Assembly: GCA_037576195.1 (NCBI GenBank) | Contig: CM075104.1 | Span: 8,190,775-8,254,774 of the forward strand | Reading direction: 5' to 3' | DNA length: 64,000 nucleotides | From: Phytoseiulus persimilis | Taxonomy: Eukaryota > Arthropoda > Arachnida > Mesostigmata > Phytoseiidae | Shown: positions 1-14,968 of the stretch, one piece after another | How positions within the stretch are numbered: position 1 is the stretch's first letter | How the letters are laid out: each line of letters starts with the position of its first letter | The notes under the pieces: model-generated | The model's input: the letters and a program-made list of their open reading frames with translations, nothing else | What the model was told of the DNA's origin: nothing | Databases searched by the model: none | Translations under genes and position numbers: made by a program

Positions 1-3000
1 GGCGCAGCAGAAAGAACTCAGACGAATCTAAACGATGGAGGTGGGAACCCATCGAGAGAGCGCATAGATCTTTATAAAAACGACGTTGGAGACGAGAGAG
101 AGTGTGGCGGAGGAGGCAAGAGGGACGGCATGAGTGAGAAGCGATGAGAGAGAAGGGCACTGGTAACGGATGTTGGTTACCATGGAACGATACGATGGCG
201 CAGGCGAGACAACAACATTCGTCGTTCTCGTCGACCATTTAAGGCGATGCTCTTCGTCGGGTGCATTCGTCCCTCAGTCGCCATACTGAGGAAAATATGG
301 GGAGAATCTGAGATTTTGCTCTCCTTGTTCTCTCCGCCCTGTTCTCCTTCTCTGCTTCGCTCCAAATTCGCGGCTGCATTTCGGAGCCATCGGAGCGTGG
401 GTGGGTTCTCATTGCCCGCCAGAGTGGCTCCATTTTATCTGAGAGCCCGAAGGAGAAGCTCTACGAAGAGTCTAACCCGATCTGAACAATTTGCGGCACT
501 TCAGAGGTCCCATATTTCTGTCACGACGACAGCCGTCTCGATCGTTGTTCCAGATCAGCGGAACTCCGGATATAGTGTGTGTGGGAATAATGATTGTCGA
601 AAAATAATGAAGTCACTTCTCGCGCGATCCAGGATGTCCTCACAGAATGCTCCCGTAGCAGTCTTCGCGATTGACACGCTTCACGAATCCCGGATCGAGC
701 GGGCAATAAGTGCTAATAAAGACACCATGATTGAAATTCCCGAGACATCGGACGACGCCGGGCATCGAGCTCACTGTGCTGGTTTCTCTACGGTCGCGAG
801 TCAGCGACGTCCAATGCTACGCCCCGGACGCGTGTTTCAGCTCCTCCTCACTGCCCAGCGTATTTGAAGACGTGCCGGTACTCGAAACTCGGCATCCGGA
901 CGGTTCTTGGAACCTGGAAGCTCTTTTCCGGATATCGCGATCTGCATCAGAGGAATGCTTGTTTCGTGTGAAAACGTAGAGTATTCTCTGTGTCGTCCTT
1001 GATGAGGTACGTTGCAAACCGGTCATGACCCCGAGGGGGCGGCACCAGGAGCAATTCATTGGAATCTGTTCCGGGTATTTCGGTGATCCCCGAGCTTCCA
1101 GCTCGCCGCTTCGTCTGAGCACTAATCGAGGTTTTCTGGCGCGCAATCCTTTTGTGAGCAGAGAGTGCTGAATCTTGAACCGAAACCCAGAGATCCCTGG
1201 CACGATATCAATAGCTCCCCATTGTTTGAGCAGAGATCTTATGTTCAGATAGCTAAGCATCGTGATTCAGATAGCCTCGACATTTCATCCTCCCCTACTC
1301 ATCAATTTGCTTCCATGTTATCCATCTGAGTTCACGTCCTGGGACCTTGAGACTCGGTAGAAATTCACGGCACAACGTCTGCCCCGTTGATCGTCTCCAA
1401 TTCATCCTGTCGAATCCCGAAATTCGACCGATCGTCGAGGTACAAATGGTAGATTGGATAACCTGAAGGAGAAATGAGGAGCGGTCCGAGAAGGGCTCAT
1501 ATGGGCGTCCACTTCCCTGCAGAATTGATTCCGCTTCGTCTCTCGGCAACCGAGAAGAACGGTTGTTCATGCTGATTTCCGAGCTTTCAGAGGGGGTGCA
1601 CATATTGGTCTCGTACTCAATCCTGGAATTCTCGAATGGAAGCCGAAATTGAATGAGGGCTTCTCCCGTAAATTTTTGACCCTCTCGAAAAAATCGGAGC
1701 GTTTTCGGCTCATCACGACCGGAGTTCGAGTACGAACCGGAGTCTCGAAATCCGTTACACAAATGACGGAGTTCTAGCAGAGTGCACCAAAACAGCAGGG
1801 AACGACGTTCCCAAGTCAAAACGTCCTTCATTCGGAGTAAGTACGAGGTTTGGATTATATTCGAGTGAAGGCTCATCCAGGAGCCCTTCCATGTGGAAGC
1901 TCGAGGACAACCAAGGCATAGGAAAATCACCTTTCCAACGCTCAGAGCCGTCTGAGCTGCTTCCCAAAGAGGCTCAAACCCTCCTCGGAACCACTCTCTT
2001 TGGTTGCCTCGAGCAAGTACCAATTCGCCCGGTCGGTGATCAAGGATGCGGGGGAACTCATGTCAGTGTCTCGTTGTACGGCAACACGTTCTCGCGCGGA
2101 CAACGGATATGTTCCCAGGATGGTCCCACACGTCACCGAGCTGCGATCAACTAGTTGTCCAATGCCAGAAGTCGAAGATGCTTCAAGAACAAGAACGGCG
2201 TCACCAGGAGCTCCGAAACGAAATTGTGGTCGATGTTACCCCAATTAACCTGCGAAGATGCGTCCTGGGGAACCGGAAATGCTCTCCAGGAATTTGTCGT
2301 GGAATACAGAGAGTGCGGGATCGACGCCCGGTGAAGATGCGAGGGAGCTATAAGTATAAAACTCGGGGCCATCCTCGGATGCGTCACACGAGACATGAGG
2401 ACGAAACAGAACGCTGCCGTCGCTCGGGAGTCTGGTCTCGACGAACACATCACGAGCCATCACTGAGGAGGAGGGGGAGTCTCCTTCCGATACGACCCCA
2501 TTGCGAGTGGAGAAATCCCACTCGGATGTTCATCGTGGCACTCGATCGCGCGTTCCTCCAGTGGATGGCGCTCGGACGGCTTTTCTCAGAGATTTCCGAG
2601 GCCGCTCTTGGGCGGCAGGCCTGTCGGCCGGCCGGTCGGTCGGTCGTTCGTCCCGGTGTTCTTTGGTCGACCGAAAAAAACATCGACAACTGAACCAACG
2701 AGGCCACAGCTGCCGAGACCCACGTTTGGCACAAGCCGACTGACATCCGTTACTAAGATGTTCCCTTCAGGCCGACAACGGCAACCGATGCCGACAAACC
2801 AATTTTGGAAATCCGTGACCTGCGAGGAAAAAATATTTGTTCCCTGTGTCTTGTTTTGCGCCGAGCTCCTTAAAGTGTGGGAAGCTCGAGTGCTTTGCGC
2901 GGTCTGCTCGGATGGGCTTGACAACGGTCGTGGAATCGGTCAAAAGCTCGCTCCTTGGGAGTCGCCATCCTATCCATTGTTTTCGTCGCTCCTATTCCCA

Positions 3001-6000
3001 CGGCTTTGCCTGCCGCATCTTCTTGTTTCCTTTCCGCGTCCGTCTACCGAGCTCCCTCTTCCCGTGCCACTCTCTCGCGTCGTGCTCCTCTTTGACCGTC
3101 TCAGAGTCCGCATCTTCCGTTCTCTCTTTATGCTCATTCTCATCCGTATATCTGTCAGCCAAGCCGACTTGTCGGTCGTCGTTGTACCCTCATCTCTGAA
3201 AGCGTTCAGATAGAGGTTATCGATGACAGCAAAGATCCCTCACAAAGATAAACAGCGCCACTGTATGTATGCGGCCGCGGCGGTTCTTGCACGGAGGGCG
3301 GCTGCCGGTTCGGTGCCGCCCGTCACCGCTAGATCAGATCGCCTGGTTTTTGCATCGCGGCGTATGGCGGACTCACCGACCAAGCGACTGACTGACTGAC
3401 TGTGTAGCTGGCCGGGGTCCTACCGGATAGCGTGTAAGTGCAGCAGGAAGATATTGGTCAGCTATCTAGCGAACCATTCCGGCTCTGAGCTCCCGGCAAG
3501 CATAAAAACCCTCGAGAGTGAAAAAGAACACCTGACTCGTCTCTGTCGCTGGATTCCGGCGTGCGTCCTCTACTCATACAACAAAGGCTATATGCGCCCT
3601 CCCGACGCATCGGGCAGCGACTGAAGTATCGCTCGCAAATGAGCTCCGGTCGAAGCGCGATCTCGTAAAAGGACTCGGAACGCTGGGAAAATTTCATGGC
3701 GGGAACCTTCGAGATCTAACGATTGTCGCCCGCCCAAATTCGCAGCCGCTTCTGAGAGAACCACGAACTGAGCGCAATGGAGACTGTTTGAGAAAGGGAT
3801 GACTGGAGGTTTGCGATTGGAGAACATTGAGAAAGTGACCGAGTGGTCAACGCGGTCTCGATCTCGCCAGACAGTCGTCAAGAACCTCTTTCCAGGGCTC
3901 CGGTATCGAAACCGATCAGGTGATGACACCCGATCTGGGTTCGAAGGTCAACCACCGTAAACTCTCTGACAGTAGAGCGGACGGTTCGTTTTTCCAGATC
4001 CAATTTCTAAGATTTTTCCAAATATTCCAGATCCGCCTGTCTTTTGGAGATCGCCCGTCCATTAAAAGATGCCCGAATGGTCGAGGCTCGCCTTACTAGT
4101 AAATAGTTCACGGTATGTTGGTCTTTCGTTATCAGTTTGAAAGTACATACGTCGGTCCCTGTCTAAGTGGATGAGGGCGGAAATCGAAGAATCCGATTCC
4201 GCCGTAAGGAAGACGACTCGGAGCGGCTTAGCACGGAAAGAGCTGTCCTCCAAAATAAACTGCTTGGCTCAACCTGACGGCACGGATGAATGTCCCCATT
4301 CGGAATGTGCGTGTGACATCAAACAGCACGTCGCTCGGGATTCTCCGAAGCCACTGTCGCATGTCCGAACCAAGGTGAAATAGGAGGACAAAAATACCTT
4401 CGCGATTCTTCGGTGGAGAGCAGTGAAACTCTGGTGGCATGCCATGATTCACTGGGCGGAAGAGAGATGATGCGGCAGAGGGGAACGTAGCTCGCTGCCG
4501 ATGTATATCTGGACCCTTCCCACGTTGCCCCTCATCCTTTGTCGTCGGCTGGTTCGCATATCCGCTCCTCAGTAGGAGGGCCGCTCGGTGCTCTCCCCCC
4601 AAGATCCGTCCGCTCCTCGGTGAGGTGGTCGAATGGTTCGTCTCTTCTTTTCCATGTGTGGGCAGGCATGTCGTACTACATACATCTGGCGGGAATGTCG
4701 CCCGCTGACGCTTGCATTTACATATATACGAGGTCGTGTGATAGCCGTGTTCGTAATGTCGAAGACTGGAGCTCGTCTTCTCGGCGAAGCCCCGCCAAGA
4801 CGGTTAGACGCTGAAGACCAACTTCAACGGTGAGAGTCTTCATCAACGTCTTTTCCGACGCCCAGAAAGCCTCGACAGGCCCGAAATGAACCGCACTCAG
4901 GATCTCTCTGAGAGGAAGATAACAGTGCGAGCTTAACCGGGAGAGGGAAAAACGGGAGTGAGTGCATTCATAAGCCGATCTGGGAGCCGACTCTTCCCAT
5001 TGATCGGCACTTCACATTGAAGACATAACGACCTCATTGAATGCCAAGATGTCTACTCGGACAACGAACGACAATAGGTCTCTGATGCTTCTGTAGAACA
5101 GAAGTATTCTCACGATGCGAGGTGGATACTTCGCGCAGGCTCCGAGGCCGCTGGCGAACAAACGGAGAGAGCGGGTAACTTCGTAGATTCCGTACTCTAA
5201 ATAAACCGATCTTTCGACAGGTTCAGTTGGTAGCTCTCAAATGATCATGAGCAGGGCCCGAGTGGGAACACAAAGGAAGGTCTCATGGCTGAGACTGACT
5301 CAGTTTGTTGTCCTCATCCTTTCCGAAAAGACCAACGGGGGACCACATTTTCCAACTCCCGCCCTCTCTCTGCTCCCCAAGCGCCCCGGTGTCACAGCCG
5401 CTGTTCACGTCAAGAGGATCACTAAGGAAGGACGCGGCTCAATTTCCAGCTATTCCTCAGCGGAGGAATTCATTAAATATCGAATTACCTGTTGGTCGAC
5501 CCAGCGACTATCAAAACATGGAAACTCCTCGTTTTGTTTGTCGCTGTACCGTGCAGAAAGAGAAAGATGGCAAAACTAGTTGAACTTGGCGAGATAATAA
5601 TTGCGTCGATGGAGCCACGAATGGAGTTTTGAAAAGGCGCCAGTCGATACTTCTGCTGCTGCCGGCGTTCCTGCGCTGTCATACGCAGCAGGTCCGTTTG
5701 CTCTGAGCGACACTCGAGACGAAGAAGATGCCAAAAACTTGCGGCAACTCCGAACACGTCAGACACCCGGGGCTTCAAACTTCTGAAAGTCGATTTCGAG
5801 CGTTCCTCGCCTTCATGTCGTCCATGCTCGGAGGTATGCTCGGCCCCGTCCATCAACCCGGAGCGTCGTCATCGATTTTCCGCAGACGACGAGAATCCAC
5901 CCAGATTTTCACATTGTGTAAACTTTGCGAGAAATTCAGAACGCCCCCTGCCTGATCTCCTCTGACTGAGATACAGCAATCGATCGGCATCCGGGCACGC

Positions 6001-9000
6001 ACGTGCTCGCTCCTCTCCACGAGCATAGCTCCGCGCGATTGGCCTCCGTCTGCCCTGAAGATCACTCTTTTTTCGCAAAAGACCTACCGAAACCACATTC
6101 TCGTCTCATCTGTCAGATTGCCCACGCCGAGGTGGGTACGCTTTCCCCGCTTCGCGAACGCAAAAGGGCTTTCCGGCTCTCAACAAACGACGGCGACCCG
6201 CCGAGCCGAACTTACCTAGCCGACTAACACAATTACGCGTAAACCCGCCACCGTGAAGGAAACATTCCGGGTTCCCGCCGCGGCTAGATGAAGATTCCGA
6301 GAGAGAGAGAGAGCCGACGACGGATGGAACGCGTGCCGTTTCAATATCAGGAGCCAGGGGTTTTCGACCCTCCCGCTTCGACATAGAACCTGCGTCTGAG
6401 CAGCACAACGCTGTTCCGTATATCAAATGCTGGATCGATCCTGCTTCGGAATCCGAATTCAGGCTACGATTCGTGAGGTTCCATTGCCGTGACTGTCTAT
6501 GACGTCATTTCGAAATGAGATCGTTTGCCCCTTGTTCAGATCCGGGCCTTCCGGTCGAGCACATCCTTGGGCCTGCGCGAGTCTCTTTCCATCCGCGAGC
6601 CTACCAGACGAAAATCCCTCGTCCATATTCTTCCGGCCCGGAGCCTGAAAGGCGTCCAGGTCGCGGTCTTTGGCGCGGCCCTCAAAAGGTTCTTGAAAGA
6701 ATTCAATGGACGCCGTGGGCCATCGGTGACAGAGTGGCCCTCACCGGCCGACCGGTGAATCCGAACGACATTAGGCCTCGTTTTGTGAATAGCTGGACTT
6801 TTAGCTCACGACGCCTAATTGCAGGAAAGCGAGGGAAGATGGGAGGGGCCCCGGCTGCATGCTTCCATGGCTGCAATGTATATGTATGTATATGTATATG
6901 AGGGGCAGAGGTCGGAAGTCTAGCTGTAGGAATGGGAGAACGAAAGGAAGGCGCCGAAATAGAAGCGTTCTCGACCCCCCGTTCCAGGAGTATGAAGAGG
7001 GGGAGTTTGGTTGAGCACCACGAGGCCGGACGCCGCGCGACCATCACCGAAGGAGCTTATGGATCTTTGCTATTGTGGAGCTTGAGCGTTGTCATCTCTC
7101 CCTTCCTCCCCCTTCCATTCTTGCACGCGGAACGCAGTATTAAAGTGAAAGGGTCATTGTGGGGTCCGTCCGTGCATCTGCATGGAGGTGCTGCTGATGG
7201 CTCTGACACCGAAGGGTTTGGTGGGTGAGCTGGCGTCGAACGGCGGAGGGGAGAACTGGCTCTCTTGCGCCGTCCTCAGAAAGTTTGCGCGTCCAGTGAT
7301 CCCGCCATCAATGACGGCTTCCCGTCCAAGGAATATTCATCTTCATATCCAGGTTGATCACCATTTCTCGTTTTCCGTCTGCTCTCTCTCATCTCGTTTT
7401 CTTAGTTGCGCGCTTTATTACTCGCGAGAATATGAAGGCCAACGCAGCTGCATCGCGGCAGGCAGCTCGCTGACGGTTTTTCCGGGGTGTGAAACTTTAA
7501 ATTGTTCCAAATTAAACAAAGTGCCCCTCACTGCGGGTCTACAGATTCTGCGGCAAGGAGGCAGCCAGACGCTTCGCCCTCCACAGCAGCGGAGCGTTTT
7601 CAAGTGCGACCGCAGAACAGGATCGTAGCGTATTCCTCTTGGTCCTTGTTTCCTCGACCAGTCGGGTGATGATGTTGGAAAATATCGAGTTGCTCCGAGA
7701 ATTCCGGGCGGTAGAACAAGCTTCCGGTGGCTCAGACTCGCTTTCAGGTGACAGACAAGGCTGTCGTACTTTCGACGGTCAGCCGCGGAATGGCGATGCG
7801 CGTTCCCCTATTGGCGGAAACCAGAGTCCACCGTCTGACTATCTCTTCCGCTGTCGACCGACGATTTCGCGTTTAACGAGCGAGTTGTACAGCTGCCTGA
7901 CTCGGGGTTGGCAGGAGAGCGGGGTCGGCCAGACCGCCGTCCAAAAGGCACGGCAACCTGCAATCCAAACGGCTTGACAAGGCTTGGAGAATGGCAGGGG
8001 GGAGCGCCGGGAGAAACAACCGTCGACGTTCTATCCGGGGAGCGGCATGACAACGGACGATCCGGAGGCGAGTCAATGAACGAATGCTAACGTCCGGAGC
8101 TTCCAATGAGAGTCACGTCTACACCTGGATACCAGGAAACGACGACCAGTCCGCCGGCAGCGCGGACGAACACCGATACACCGACCGACGGAAATTGCCA
8201 ATTGGCTTTCAGTCGATTAATCAGCAGCCTCTGTCACCAACTCAGTTCAAGGTTTCCAATTGTGAACGCACGCAAGTACACACGTTTCCTTCCTTCGCTG
8301 GGAGTGTGGGAGCCGAGCAATGACCGTCAGGAGCATGAAGGATGTCGCCTGTATCAGGAGAGCGGAGTTCCCTAATTCCTGTGCTCCCACGTGGAACTGT
8401 GAGTTGGGACGAACGTGAGGAGAGCACTCCTCCGAAGACATTTACACCGCTCGGCAGGAATGGACGAGACATACGAAAGGGAAGCGTATATACAGCCGCG
8501 GCTGGTTGAGATGGGCTCAAGCGGTGGGCGATATTTCACCGTCGACGTCGAGTAAGTGCTCGCCGGCGCCGGCACCGCTGAGGTAGTTGCCGGAGCAGGT
8601 CGAGCAGGTGGGTCGAAGGAAACTGAACAAGGGAGTTGGTTCCGGGCACGAGATACTCGGACCGAATCGGTTGCACGATGGGTCTCTCATTCCTCACAGT
8701 CCGCACGGTTCCAAGCTGCCTGTCGCGTGTGGAGTCAGCTGGGTTTTTGCTGCGGTTTCCATTCTGTTCGTTCGCCGCCCGCCCGCCCGCCGGCTCAGTC
8801 GTTCAAGCAACCAGCCGACCAACGGACCCACCTGGAGACGCGAAAGTCCCATTCAATGAGAGGTGCAGCGCTCGCTGTTGCCGAGCATGTGACCGAAAAG
8901 CCTCGTTACATGGATGACACGTCTGTGAAAGGAAATCTGGCCGACACGCTTTCGGGCACGTTCATATTCTATTTAGCTCATACCTCTCCGGATCGCTCTC

Positions 9001-12000
9001 GTCCTCCTCGGAGTGAGCAGGGAAGAATGGGAACAAGAAGCCGATCGACTCCATTTGGGAACGCCGCAAAAACTCTCGACGCGAGCGGACGCCTGACCCT
9101 GGGAAAAATTGTCTCCTCTGGAGCGACATGCTCAGCTCATGAGACTGAGACTCCGATGAAGTTGCGGCAGGGGTTCGTTCTGGACAGAGAACTCCCAAGG
9201 CAGTCGGGGCGCCGACGAGGCCTTCACTGCGATGTGAAAATCACTCTCCCGCTCGGTCCGCTCCGGGCTGGAGTTGAAAACAGAGCTGTGTGATGATGTG
9301 TATCGTGGACGTTGGAAAGCATGTTGTATCCATACCAGGTACCGCTGGTCGATGGGAGAGGACTCGGGAAAATATTCGTGATGGAAACGGAGCGAGGACT
9401 ACCTCCCGAGTTATCCCATCCTAATCAAACCCACTCCAGCCGGAGGATTATGCCCCTGGGGCAATAGAGCACTCGGTACTGTTTTGCTCACAGCCGTTGC
9501 GGTCTTTCATCGGAGCACGGAACGAAAAGAAACGAGAGCCGACTGCATTACGCTCAAAGTGACAGAATCTCCTGTTTACGACCGGCCTGGTTAACAGTCG
9601 AGTCGACCGATTGCTCTATTGATTAATCTCGATGCGATGGACGGGACACCCTGACGTGAGGGGACAACTCAATATATTAGTTCGCATCGCACAAATATCT
9701 ATAGCGATCGAATCGGCCGAAGTCGAATCGCTGATGAAGTGGACATGAGCAGCAATGCTATCTGAGACGATGATCGAAGTACGCACAGAGACGAAGGGTC
9801 CTCCAATCAATCTCCAAAGTGGGAACTTGCGATGCTCCACTGAAGGCCTCCGATTCGCGACTATGGGTTCTCCGGCCGAATCAGGAACGGAATCGGAGAC
9901 AATGAGACCAACATACAGTGCCCGATGAGCGCGCAGCTTTCAGCAAGGGTCTGGTGCGAGACGGGAGAGGACTTTGTTGTCGTTGCAATCTTTACCAGGG
10001 ATAATCCCATCAGATTTCTGAAATGAGCATCAGCAGCACAGGGCGGATTTGCAAACGATCCAAATGGATAGCTGAAACCGTCCGACAATAGTGATCCCAG
10101 ACGGATTAATTTCATAGAAAAGCCGTTGAGCTCGACTCGAGGCCGCGTCCGTTTGCGGATTCTCGGAACTCCCGAGAACCGCATGAACAGAAGTTCACCG
10201 ACCCACGCCGCGAATGAGCGAATGATTCTGCAACGTCGTTTCTGTGAATCACGCATCCAAGAGCAAAATCCAAGATCTCGCAGAATCCAAAAAAATTCCC
10301 GAAAGCCCCTCCCCCAGTCAAACAAATCCTGTTTTTCCTTGTTGAACAAATCCCGCGGTCTCGGTTGGTGAACTCCTGCTGAATTCAGTCGAGATTCCGG
10401 GTGGAGGGACGTTCAAACCGCCGAGCCGCGCATTGTAGTTCGGGGTGCGGTGTTCTCGACGCGATCTAGGTGGGAAGCGGGTTTAAACACGGGTCCTCTT
10501 TTCGAATCTCCTCCGGATCCTCGAGGACGTGAACCTCTTCCCAAACGAACGAGGGATGCGGTTACGACCTGCGCTGCAGGAGAGCGGGGATCAAGCTGAG
10601 ATCTAAAAGCCCTGTCAAAAAATCCGTCCCGGAGCTTTTGACTTTTTTCAGGAAAGGAAAAATATCGGAAAAGCTTCATTACAATATGAATGGGAATCAG
10701 CCGTCACCCGTGGCTGCGGCTGGAGAACAGTGTCATGAGGGGACCTGGGATGATTTTTCGAAGATGGAGAGCCACACTTGTCGAGTTTCCCGTTCGCTCC
10801 AAGGTCGCCATGGTCCCGCGAGCGCCTCGCCAAGAACCAGTTCCGGCCGCGCACCCTCAAAAAATAGTCTCTGTATCCTCACGAGGAGCTCGAGCTGCCC
10901 AGAGCATCGTGTAGACTTCTGTTCGAACGGAAGCAACGCTTGGGAAAAGAATCGAAAGGAGTTTTGACGAGTCAGCGAGTGGGTCCGGTTCCCTGTCGTC
11001 CGACCATCCACCCACACGCCTGATTTGAATGTTGGGCTCGAGTCGCTGGCCGGCTGCGCTCAGAGGAAGCTGCATGATTGAGAACAAGCGAATGAACAAT
11101 CGAATGACAATGAGAAAGAGACGAACGGGGCCGCGACCCGAGCCAACGCGACTGCGGGTGCAGCAGTTCTGTTGTACTGTGCGTTGCATATTCATTACGG
11201 GGAGGAACAAGCTGATCTTTGCCTCTTTTCTTCTCCATTTTCACTACGGCCCTCGTACAAACTGCAAGCTGACGTTGGAAGCATGAGCTCCCGCGGCGGA
11301 TCCGAAGAGGCCTGTCGGAGCCTGTCGAGTCGCCTGCCCCTGCTGGAAGACTCTGCGGAATCCGATGGATTTGTTGAGACGTCGCCCGAATCTCGACTGC
11401 TCGACATCGATTGCGCTGAACACCCCCGTGCTCTGATGACCTGACGTTTCGTGATGGATGTGGATTCACTCGCAGTGATAATTGAACGAGCAGACAAAAT
11501 ATTCGATGCAACGCCGCAGGGGCAACTGATCTGCCGGGAGCTGTGATTTCTCTGAAGCGCGATAAGGCTCCAAGGAGGACAAGCCTTCCGATAGGATCCA
11601 GACAGCCAGTCATCTGTGGGGGGCGGCAGGATCGAGGTGTGCGTGTCTGCTAGCCACCAGGCAGGAGTTCATTGCGAGCAGAGGGTGAAACTCGAATCGG
11701 TGTTATTTTTCGCTCCACAGGGGGAGATAGATGAATAGAGTGAAACATAGAAATATGCACGTGCTTCGAAAATGAACCGCAAAACGACGCAGCCGACCGA
11801 CGGAGCGAACCTACGAAATATTCCACCAGACCTGACCGAGCGTACCGCTATGCGGAATGCTCCGTGCAAAGCCTCGTTAGCGAAGAGAGACGGCTGAAGG
11901 CGTCGCATCGAGTAAAGGGGGCTCCGCGACGAGTGGTCCCGCGCATTCGAGAGAGAGGCAAACAGTTGGGCTTGGGTCCGAGATTCTCTGTTTCTCAATG

Positions 12001-14840
12001 AGAATCGCCCGAATTCAATCGTTCGATTAAGACCCAGGAGCGCAATGGGTTCGACCAATTCAAACGAGCGGGAGCTCTGTTGTCGAGCTACCGCTGTTCA
12101 AAAGCATAGAACTCAATGTATTTTATGGAATCGTGAGTTTTTTTCGGAAGCTCTCAATCAAACCCTACAGTTGAGGAAAGTTGCACGTTATTCGATGTCC
12201 GTGCGCTCCAGGGCAAAATCGCAACGAACTTGGGCCAAATGCGCATTGGTCGACAAGTTGACTCGGCGCATTGGCAGATTGAGTCGATGAGACTATTCGC
12301 AATGTGATGATTCCATGCGATTCCCAACAGGGGAATTCCGAGGAACAACTCCTCTCTCTGATTGCGTGCGTGACACGATCCTCGGTTTCGTCACAGATAC
12401 GAAATGGATTCATTCGACAGGGAATTCGTGAGTGACATGAATGTTCCTATCTGTATGATGGGCTCGATCGTTTGAGGAACGTACGGAGTGACCAGAACGA
12501 ACCCAATTCGCATTTCAGAGGTCTCCTCGTGCAGTTCGAAACTGGCCTAACACAGTGAGGTTCACGTGCCCGACCGCAGTGCTCTCCTCAGTGGTCGACA
12601 TCCCACGAGTTTCTAGGGGTGAGTTATCTTAGACTTTCCTTCCGTAGTTTTCCGGCATTATCGCCTCACATACGTTGCGGACACGTGGACACATTGTTTG
12701 GTCCACGCACCGCATCCTGGCGGCGGGCTAAGAGCCGCAATCGAGTCGAGAACAAGATCGGCGATCGACGGTTGGGTCCATTTTCGGGGTTGAATCCACT
12801 TCAACGAACGGTGCTCGGGTGAAGGGAGACCTTGAGGGACCCAACCTAGCTCCAGGGGGACGAACCGAGCGGCCCTCTCGGCCCGTTGCGCCCAAACCCG
12901 CCGGAGAAAGTTCACAGCCCCCTTGAAGAGGACCTACTTGAGAGATCTTGAGCTCGTCAAGGTAGGGACGTTCTGAGCTCAGCTCCCGGACGCGTTGGAA
13001 TTTGTGGAACTCCGTCCGATGGAAGCCGGCCTATGGAGCCCACAAAACAGGCGACACCCGGTAGGAGTGGTGCTCCAAACATTTCCGGGAGTCGGAACAG
13101 TCTCAGCACCGAAGAGCTCTTCGAGATTCGACTTCTGTGTCCGGTTGGAGCTGCGCTTCTAGTTTGGCGATACGGGCAGCTCCGAATCGCCCCGTTCACC
13201 GCTCAAACTGTGATAAACGGACGCGTGCGACAGGTTGAACTGATTTTGTTCCGAGAGGGAGCGTTACCTCACACACTTCGTCCATCCCGAGTGACTCTTC
13301 CGAGACCGTCCGAACGTACTTGGAGGGGACCAGCCGCCAAAGTGAATGATTGTCCTCTCGCAGCCGAGGTCGACTCCATCACGAGTTTCGTTTGAGTGAC
13401 GGAACGAGTGTACGGAGCTCCATATGGAAGCCCCGTGCAACGGCACGCTCCCAGATACGCGCCTGGGCAGCGCTCGCTCCGCGTTCATCCATTCGCGTGT
13501 GTTCGTCTTCCGTTCGTCTGGTTCAGTCGGTTGGGTGGTCGGTTTGCGTCGGTTTGCCGTCTGATTGCCGCTCTCGTGGCTAGTTGAACAGAATGACAGA
13601 CACGATCACGGTGATTTATTAGCCCACTTCCCAACTGCCATTAGACAACTACAGTTGGTGACTGCTCGGCCAGCTCTGTCTGTGTGGCCAGTCAGCTTGC
13701 CGTCGGGAGGGCGCTATCTGGGAGCCACAGCGTCGAGAGACACAATGGAGACCGCACCGAGCATGGTGTCTTCGTAGCTACGCAAGATAAATCCCGGAGG
13801 TACAGGGCAACGTTGCGTTCGCCCGAAGGGGCCGCGGAGGGCGACTGTCAGTGGGGAGGGCGAAATGAGGAAGAAAATTAATAATGAGGGGGAAAGGTGG
13901 GGGGGGGGGGGGGGGAGCCGGAAATGAGGAACGCGATGCCAACTGCTCTGCTCAACCGTGATCGTTCGTCTCTCTGATCCCGTTCGGATCCATTGACGGA
14001 CAATTCGATCCGATGAGAAAGTAACGAACGCTTTTAGCGTGATTGCGATTTGCTGCTTTCTGAAGATCCAGCCCTCGGCGACGCAGACAGCCCCCGCCGA
14101 TGTTCCGCTCGTTGTTGGCAAAGGTCGTGGCTCAGCTGCTGACGGTGGACAAGTTCATTTTCTATCCTTGCTTCAGGCTTTCGGGATCGCCTAATCTGCT
14201 CCGGAAATCGTTAGCGCCGGCAAACGGTCATTCGTGGGACGTGTGGAACGTCCGAGCTGTGTGGAGAGGATGGGGACGAGGATCGGGATGGGTGGGGTGA
14301 TCTCGGTGGCTTGGCCGTCGGCCCGCCGTCTCCGCGTGGGTTGCTGGAGGTCCGTTGTGTAAGTGAGCGATGGCGGACGTTAGCCACCCTAAACGCGTAA
14401 ATCTTCTCTTCTTTTGTTGTCGCCGGCAAGACCTCGGGCGTTTCTCGCCTCGAATGTGGCTAGCTCAAGTAATTTCAAGTCTAGCAGGGTTCCTCACTTT
14501 GCTACAGATGTTGCATGACTACACACAGAGTGCGGCCCGGGCATCGCGCCGGGCGGCTTCCGGCTGCTAGCAATTGATTCGGATATCACGATCCAGCCCG
14601 CAGGTTTTTATCACCTCCATCGCAGTGGCCGAGGCGCTTTTTCTGAGGGATCCTCCTTTGCCGATAAGCACCAGCAAAAACTTATCTTCCATTGAGCACG
14701 ACTCTGATTAGCGGATATACCCGCGACGTCCCGTCGGGATGTCATGTATCCGTCTCATCGATCAGGAGCACCAAAGATCTTCTCGAGATGGCATGGAGGT
14801 CCGGCTCACACTCATGGAGCACAGCCATCATTCGTATCGT
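1..14840. other. gene-free stretch, no recognisable exon
   Basis: I read both strands and found no peptide I can assign to a family. Open frames reach 200-245 codons (for example 247-867 plus, 1295-2023 minus, 8556-9293 plus), but their translations are compositionally arbitrary and overlap equally long frames on the other strand. That is expected by chance at about 50% GC. Small low-complexity patches occur: GGTCG-type repeats near 2620-2645, a GACT run near 3385-3400, a GA run near 6300-6315, a TATG-type run near 6877-6900 and a run of 17 G at 13899-13915. Exons with no obvious homology could still be hidden here. Confidence 0.5.
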
Positions 14841-14968
14841 AGTCATAACTGGAGGCTGTCAGTTCAGGTAATCTTTCGAAATTATCCTTCCATTACAACG
14901 GATCGATCTCGGGCAATCGATGGAATAATTTCGAAAAATCACCCAAACTTCCAGGCTCCAGTCATAAC
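14841..14968. mobile_element. 128-bp foldback MITE, copy 1
   Basis: The left arm (AGTCATAACTGGAGGCTG...) and the right arm (...CCAGGCTCCAGTCATAAC) are imperfect inverted repeats of roughly 48 bp each. They enclose a short centre containing GATCGATCTCGGGCAATCG. The same arrangement and length recur at 28057-28184 and 36410-36537. There is no coding capacity, so this is a non-autonomous element, best described as a MITE or foldback repeat. No clear target duplication was found. The superfamily is unassigned. Confidence 0.65.

Noticed and set aside
1295-2023. 242-codon minus-strand frame
   Set aside because: The translation has no recognisable motif, no ATG with good context, and an equally open plus-strand frame overlaps; chance frame at this GC content.
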